Part shown: positions 59,142-64,000 of the stretch, piece after piece
Position numbering within the stretch: position 1 is the stretch's first letter
Layout of the letters: every line of letters starts with the position of its first letter
Translations under genes and position numbers: made by a program
Assembly: GCA_963720075.1 (NCBI GenBank)
Contig: CAVREG010000019.1
Span: forward strand, 1,116,001-1,180,000
Source: PALSA-188 sp963720075
GTDB taxonomy: Bacteria > Acidobacteriota > Terriglobia > Terriglobales > Acidobacteriaceae
DNA length: 64,000 nucleotides
Direction: 5' to 3'
Notes under the pieces: model-generated
Told to the model about the DNA's origin: nothing
The model's database searches: none
The model's input: only the letters and a program-made list of their open reading frames with translations

Positions 59142-61235
59142 ATGGTCGCGAGCGAGCAAACGTTTCTGACAAGCCAGCAACTAGACACTTTAACAATCAA
59201 TACGATCCGCACTTTGGCGATGGATGCGGTGCAGAAGGCGAACTCTGGGCATCCTGGCGCTCCCATGGCGCTCGCGCCGGTCGCTTATACTCTTTGGCAA
59301 GACTTCTTGCGCTACGATCCGCAAGATCCCCTCTGGCCGAATCGCGATCGTTTTGTTTTGTCGAACGGCCATGCGTCCATGTTGCTCTATGCTTTGCTTC
59401 ACCTCACCGGCGTGCGGGAGGTGAATTCGAAATACGAAGTTTTGGATGAGCTTGCGGTAAAACTCGAAGACATCGAAAAGTTTCGCCAGATAGACAGCAA
59501 ATGCCCGGGACATCCCGAATATCACCTGACTTCCGGCGTTGAAACCACGACCGGTCCGCTGGGTCAGGGCGTCGGAAACAGCGTCGGCATGGCGATAGCT
59601 GGCAAGTGGCTGGCGCAATATTTCAATCGTCCCGGCTTCGAACTCTTCAATTACAACGTTTATGCCTTCTGCGGAGATGGTGACATGATGGAAGGCATTT
59701 CCAGCGAGGCTGCATCCCTCGCGGCGCATCTGAAGCTCTCGAACCTCTGCTGGGTCTATGACAACAATCACATCACCATTGAGGGTGACACCGATCTGGC
59801 TTTCAATGAAGATGTGGCGGCGCGATTTGAAGGATATGGTTGGAACGTCACGCACGTTCACGATGCAAACGATCTGAATGCTCTTAGCAAGGCATACAAC
59901 TTCTTTTTGGATTCAGATAATGGGCCCACGCTAATCATTGTTGACAGCCACATCGCGTTCGGTTCTCCGCATAAACAGGACACCAAGGAAGCGCACGGCG
60001 AAGCGCTAGGAGAAGAAGAAGTGCGGCTCACCAAGAAAGTCTATGGATGGCCGGAGAACGCTCATTTCTTAGTCCCTGATGGAGTGCGAGAGAATTTTCA
60101 GCAGGGCATCGGCAAGCGCGGGCGTGAACTGCGTCAGGAATGGACGAAGCTCTTTGCAAACTACGGAAAGCAGTATCCTCAATTCGCCGATCATTTGAAT
60201 CGCATGTTGCGGCGCGAACTTCCCGATGGGTGGGACAAGAATCTGCCCGCGTTTCCAGCCGATGCGAAAGGTCCCGCAACGCGAGAGAGTTCAGGCAAAG
60301 TCTTGAATGTGCTGGCGCAAAATATTCCCTGGCTGATCGGCGGCGCGGCCGATTTGTATCCGTCAACCAAAACTCGTTTGACATTCGACGGCGCGGGAGA
60401 TTTTGAAGCGAATAATTATTCCGGCCGCAATTTGCACTTTGGCATTCGCGAACACGCGATGGGAGCGATCGTAAATGGCATGTCGCTTTCCAAGTTGCGG
60501 GCGTACGGATCAACATTCCTAATCTTCAGCGATTACATGCGCGCCCCGATTCGGCTCGCTTCGCTCATGGAAATTCCGGTGATTCACGTTTTCACCCATG
60601 ATTCGATCGGCCTGGGAGAAGACGGCCCCACCCATCAACCGGTGGAGCAACTGCCTTCGTTGCGTGCTATTCCGGGGCTTCTTGACCTCCGTCCCGGCGA
60701 TGCGAACGAAGTTGTCGAGGCGTGGAAAGTAATCATGCAGCTTCAGCACAAAGAGGCTCTGTTGATTCTCACGCGCCAGTCGGTGCCTACGCTGGATCGC
60801 ACGAAGTACGCGTCTGCCGCGGGCGTGGCCAAAGGCGCTTACATTCTTGCGGACGCTCCCGACGGCAAGCCGGAAGTGATTTTGATCGCGTCTGGGAGCG
60901 AGCTTTCTCTCTGCGTGAATGCATATGAGCAGCTCAAGACCGAGGGAATTAAAGCTCGCGTCGTCAGCATGCCATCGTGGGAGCTATTTCAGCATCAGAG
61001 CGAAGAATATCGGCACAGCGTGTTTCCGGTGCAGGTCAAAGCGAGAGTTGCGGTTGAACAGGCCGCGAAAATGGGATGGGCACAGTATGTCGGCTCGACG
61101 GGCAAAGTGATTGGGATGGAAACTTTCGGATCTTCTGCGCCTCTGAAAGACTTACTGACGAAATTTGGATTCACCCCGGAAAAAGTTGTGGAAGCAGCGA
61201 AGGAATCAATATCGCTTTCGAAACAATCTAACTAA
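59142..61235 (+). CDS. tkt: Transketolase
   Basis: 697 residues with AAGGAG before ATG 59142. Thiamine-diphosphate motifs: AVQKANSGHPGAPMALAPVA, CGDGDMMEGISSEAASLAAH, YDNNHITIEGDTDLAF, and pyrimidine domain FGIREHAMGAIVNGM, then HDSIGLGEDGPTHQPVEQLP. It moves two-carbon units between sugar phosphates in the pentose phosphate pathway. The stop is 51 bp from the tal-pgi start, without a terminator, so the two form one operon. Confidence 0.97.
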   Translation: MVASEQTFLTSQQLDTLTINTIRTLAMDAVQKANSGHPGAPMALAPVAYTLWQDFLRYDPQDPLWPNRDRFVLSNGHASMLLYALLHLTGVREVNSKYEVLDELAVKLEDIEKFRQIDSKCPGHPEYHLTSGVETTTGPLGQGVGNSVGMAIAGKWLAQYFNRPGFELFNYNVYAFCGDGDMMEGISSEAASLAAHLKLSNLCWVYDNNHITIEGDTDLAFNEDVAARFEGYGWNVTHVHDANDLNALSKAYNFFLDSDNGPTLIIVDSHIAFGSPHKQDTKEAHGEALGEEEVRLTKKVYGWPENAHFLVPDGVRENFQQGIGKRGRELRQEWTKLFANYGKQYPQFADHLNRMLRRELPDGWDKNLPAFPADAKGPATRESSGKVLNVLAQNIPWLIGGAADLYPSTKTRLTFDGAGDFEANNYSGRNLHFGIREHAMGAIVNGMSLSKLRAYGSTFLIFSDYMRAPIRLASLMEIPVIHVFTHDSIGLGEDGPTHQPVEQLPSLRAIPGLLDLRPGDANEVVEAWKVIMQLQHKEALLILTRQSVPTLDRTKYASAAGVAKGAYILADAPDGKPEVILIASGSELSLCVNAYEQLKTEGIKARVVSMPSWELFQHQSEEYRHSVFPVQVKARVAVEQAAKMGWAQYVGSTGKVIGMETFGSSAPLKDLLTKFGFTPEKVVEAAKESISLSKQSN

Positions 61236-61286
61236 GCAGATTACAAGCGACGCTAACTTCGAATCATTCAGATTTGTGAGGCTAAT

Positions 61287-64000
61287 ATGCAACCGACTGG
61301 AGTTCTGGAAGCCGCAAAAGCTACTAATCCCCTTAAAGACCTTCTTAAATTTGGGCAATCCGTTTGGCTGGATTACATTCGGCGAAATCTCATTACTAGC
61401 GGCGAGCTAAAACGTCTTGTGGATGAAGACGGCCTTCGCGGAATGACTTCAAACCCGTCTATCTTTGAAAAAGCAATTTCCGCCAGTACCGATTATGCCG
61501 ATTTACTGAAGTCGCTGAAATCGAGAACGGATCTCGATGCTAAAGGGCGATTTGAGATTCTGGCCATCCGCGACATTCAGGATGCCGCCGACATCCTGCG
61601 TCCGGTTTACGACAGCAGCAAACGCCGCGATGGATACGTGAGTCTCGAAGTATCCCCTTATCTCGGGCGCGATACACAAGGAACGATTGCCGAAGCCAGA
61701 AGGCTGTGGAAAGAAGTCAATCGCGAAAACGTAATGATCAAAGTGCCGGGAACTACGGAGGGCATTCCGGCGTTCCGGCAGTTAATTGGGGAAGGCATCA
61801 ACATCAATGTAACGCTTTTATTTTCGCGGGAAGTGTACAAGAAAGTTGCGGAGGCCTATATCGCCGGGCTTGAACAGGCAAGTGCCCGGGGTGCCGACCT
61901 CGGCAAGATTGCGAGCGTGGCCAGTTTCTTCATCAGCCGGATTGATAATTCCGTGGATGCAGTCGTTGAGGCGCGAATCAAGGCCTCGAAAGATAGCAGC
62001 GAGCAAGAACAGTTAAAGAGCCTGCTGGGCAAAGTAGCGATCGCGAATGCCAAACTAACTTACGAAAGCTATTCGAAAATTTTCAGCGGCGACCGTTGGC
62101 AAAAACTAGTGGCAAAGGGTGCGCAGACGCAGCGCCTGTTGTGGGCCAGCACCAGCACCAAGAATCCCAAATACAGCGATGTGCTTTATGTCGAAGAGCT
62201 TATCGGCCGCGATACGGTAAACACAATTCCACCTGCGACGTTCGACGCATTCCGCGATCATGGGCATCCGCGAGCAAGCCTGACCGAAAATTTGGACGCT
62301 GCGAAGAACGTAATGCAGACAGTGGCCAAGCTCAACATCTCAATGGACGAGATCACCGACAAGCTGACCGATGATGGCGTGCGTCAGTTTGAAGAAGCGT
62401 TTGACAAGCTACTCGTGGCCGTGGAAAAGAGTTCCAGGTCCGAGATTACTTCCAAAGTGAGTCAGCAGACTTACAAGTTGCCCGATCCGCTGGCGAAATC
62501 AGTAAAAGCCAACATTGATGACTGGCGTGCGGCTGGGAAAGTTCGCCGATTATGGCAGCGCGACGCTTCGCTTTGGACTGGTTCTGACGAAGCTAATTGG
62601 CTGGGTTGGCTGGGCGTAGTCGAGGAGCAGATCGCGAACAAAGAGGTTTTGCAAAAACTCGCAGATGAGACCAAACGCGAGCAGTTCACGGATATTCTGC
62701 TGCTCGGGATGGGCGGATCGAGTCTGTGTCCCGAGGTGCTGGAAAAGACTTTTGGACATATTGCGGGCTTTCCACAATTACACGTGCTTGATTCGACCGA
62801 TCCGGCGCAGATCAAAGCCTTTGAACAAAAAATTAACTTGGCAAAGACTCTCTTCGTTGTGTCCAGCAAATCAGGCACAACTCTCGAACCAAACATTTTT
62901 AAACAATATTTCTTTGAACGCGCGAAGCAAGTGCTCGGCGCCGAGAAAGCTGGGAGCCATTTCATCGCCGTCACTGACCCTGGCTCGAAGTTGCAACAAG
63001 TCGCTGAATCAGATCACTTTTGGAATATATTTCACGGACTTCCCAGCATTGGCGGCCGCTATTCGGCGCTGTCAAACTTTGGCATGGTTCCGGCTGCGGT
63101 CATGGGCCTCGACATTCCGAAATTCCTCGATCGCACCCATGAAATGGTCGAAGCGTGCGCCTCTTCGGTTCCGGTGGAAGAGAATCCTGGGGTCGTTCTG
63201 GGTGTGGTGTTGGGAACTGCGGCGAAAAATGGCCGTGACAAAGTCACCATCGTCACCTCTCCTGCGATTGCAGACCTCGGGGCATGGCTCGAACAACTGC
63301 TCGCTGAGTCCACGGGAAAGCAGGGCAAGGGAATTGTTCCAATTGATCGCGAGGCACTGTCGTCCCCGGAAACTTACGGCAACGATCGCATCTTCGTTTA
63401 TTTACGACTCAATTCAGGAGTTGACGCAGTGCAAGAAAGTAAGGTCACAGCGCTGGAGAATGCAGGTCAACCCGTCGTGCGGATAATACTGGGCGACGTC
63501 TATGATCTCGGCCAGGAATTTTTTCGCTGGGAGATTGCTACGGCAGTTGCGGGTTCTATCATCGGCATCAACGCCTTCAATCAACCTGACGTGGAAGCCA
63601 GCAAAAATGTCACTCGCAGCCTAACTTCTGAATACGAAAAGGCAGGTTCTCTGCCCGCTGAGTCTCCTTTTTTCGAGGAGGGGGGAATCAAACTATTCAG
63701 CGACAAAAGGAATGCTGACGAACTAACCAAATCCGCAGGCGGCAAATCGCTTATGTCATATCTGCGCGCGCACCTGAACAGAATAGGATCCGGCGACTAT
63801 TTTGCTTTGCTTGCTTATATAGAGATGAATCCTGAACACGAAGCGCTTCTGCAAGAATTGCGCGAATCTGTGAAAGACAAAAAGCACATCGCGACCTGCC
63901 TTGAGTTTGGGCCGCGTTTTCTGCATTCCACGGGTCAAGCTTACAAGGGCGGTCCGAATTCAGGAGTGTTTTTGCAAATCACTTGCGACGACGCTGGTGA
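61287..64000 (+). CDS. tal-pgi: Bifunctional transaldolase / glucose-6-phosphate isomerase, cut by the window end
   Basis: Starting with ATG 61287 (MQPTGVLEAAKATNPLKDLL), the frame stays open to the last base: 904 codons, with perhaps 40 still missing. Residues 1-370 are transaldolase (DEDGLRGMTSNPSIFEKAIS, Schiff-base Lys in NVMIKVPGTTEG, then LLWASTSTKNPKYSDVLYVE). From about 390 it is glucose-6-phosphate isomerase (ILLLGMGGSSLCPEVLEKTF, VVSSKSGTTLEPNIFKQYFF, LSNFGMVPAAVMG, EFGPRFLHSTGQAYKGG). The fusion links the pentose phosphate pathway and glycolysis and is known in several bacteria. It follows tkt. Confidence 0.95.
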   Translation, partial: MQPTGVLEAAKATNPLKDLLKFGQSVWLDYIRRNLITSGELKRLVDEDGLRGMTSNPSIFEKAISASTDYADLLKSLKSRTDLDAKGRFEILAIRDIQDAADILRPVYDSSKRRDGYVSLEVSPYLGRDTQGTIAEARRLWKEVNRENVMIKVPGTTEGIPAFRQLIGEGININVTLLFSREVYKKVAEAYIAGLEQASARGADLGKIASVASFFISRIDNSVDAVVEARIKASKDSSEQEQLKSLLGKVAIANAKLTYESYSKIFSGDRWQKLVAKGAQTQRLLWASTSTKNPKYSDVLYVEELIGRDTVNTIPPATFDAFRDHGHPRASLTENLDAAKNVMQTVAKLNISMDEITDKLTDDGVRQFEEAFDKLLVAVEKSSRSEITSKVSQQTYKLPDPLAKSVKANIDDWRAAGKVRRLWQRDASLWTGSDEANWLGWLGVVEEQIANKEVLQKLADETKREQFTDILLLGMGGSSLCPEVLEKTFGHIAGFPQLHVLDSTDPAQIKAFEQKINLAKTLFVVSSKSGTTLEPNIFKQYFFERAKQVLGAEKAGSHFIAVTDPGSKLQQVAESDHFWNIFHGLPSIGGRYSALSNFGMVPAAVMGLDIPKFLDRTHEMVEACASSVPVEENPGVVLGVVLGTAAKNGRDKVTIVTSPAIADLGAWLEQLLAESTGKQGKGIVPIDREALSSPETYGNDRIFVYLRLNSGVDAVQESKVTALENAGQPVVRIILGDVYDLGQEFFRWEIATAVAGSIIGINAFNQPDVEASKNVTRSLTSEYEKAGSLPAESPFFEEGGIKLFSDKRNADELTKSAGGKSLMSYLRAHLNRIGSGDYFALLAYIEMNPEHEALLQELRESVKDKKHIATCLEFGPRFLHSTGQAYKGGPNSGVFLQITCDDAG

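Overview
The window looks like a chromosomal piece of a soil-type Acidobacteriota (Terriglobia/Koribacter-like) genome, moderately GC-rich. The clues are a CadC-type winged-helix/TPR regulator, acidobacterial lipoproteins, a transaldolase-glucose-6-phosphate isomerase fusion directly behind transketolase, and a six-repeat ribosomal protein S1. The assignment is inferred from gene style, not from a marker comparison.

Positions 1-22.4 kb form an accessory, defence-rich region. It opens with divergent units. On the minus strand lie a Vsr-type endonuclease, a frame-disrupted HNH endonuclease and a 56-residue gene overlapping it. On the plus strand lie a C5-cytosine methyltransferase, a MORC/MutL-like GHKL ATPase and an unrecognised Rossmann-like protein, all overlapping. 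From about 5.7 to 21.6 kb, five copies of a 106-126 bp repeat, all in one orientation, separate gene modules: (1) hydrolase, metallo-beta-lactamase-fold protein, a small possibly clamp-like protein, an XRE regulator and an FG-GAP lipoprotein; (2) a three-gene restriction-modification set with split N6-methylase and T5orf172/GIY-YIG-helicase; (3) DUF1810, a Hen1 fragment, a second clamp-like protein, a GIY-YIG protein and a nuclease-like protein; (4) a lone DNA ligase catalytic domain plus a small HTH protein; (5) a GNAT acetyltransferase. A TTAACACGAATTAACA-containing direct repeat lies at 5.4 and 22.3 kb and brackets this array.

Positions 22.6-36.7 kb hold two mobile elements around one tRNA-Met(CAT) gene. 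The first (about 22.6-28.9 kb) has a probable replication initiator, an ATPase, an excisionase-like protein, tiny coupled genes and a tyrosine recombinase. The second (29,034-36,681) is delimited by a 41-bp duplication of the 5' half of the tRNA. It carries its own integrase, a primase-helicase, small genes, an excisionase-like protein behind a long hairpin, and a HigB/HigA-like toxin-antitoxin pair.

From 36.7 kb to the end the content is ordinary chromosome: stress proteins (BON, YflT-like), the CadC-TPR protein, an M13 peptidase, arabinose-5-phosphate isomerase (LPS/KDO pathway), a PLP decarboxylase, methyltransferases, a PP2C phosphatase, a SurA-like foldase, a YhaM-like nuclease, S1, DUF4142 and PilZ proteins, then tkt and a tal-pgi fusion that runs off the window end.
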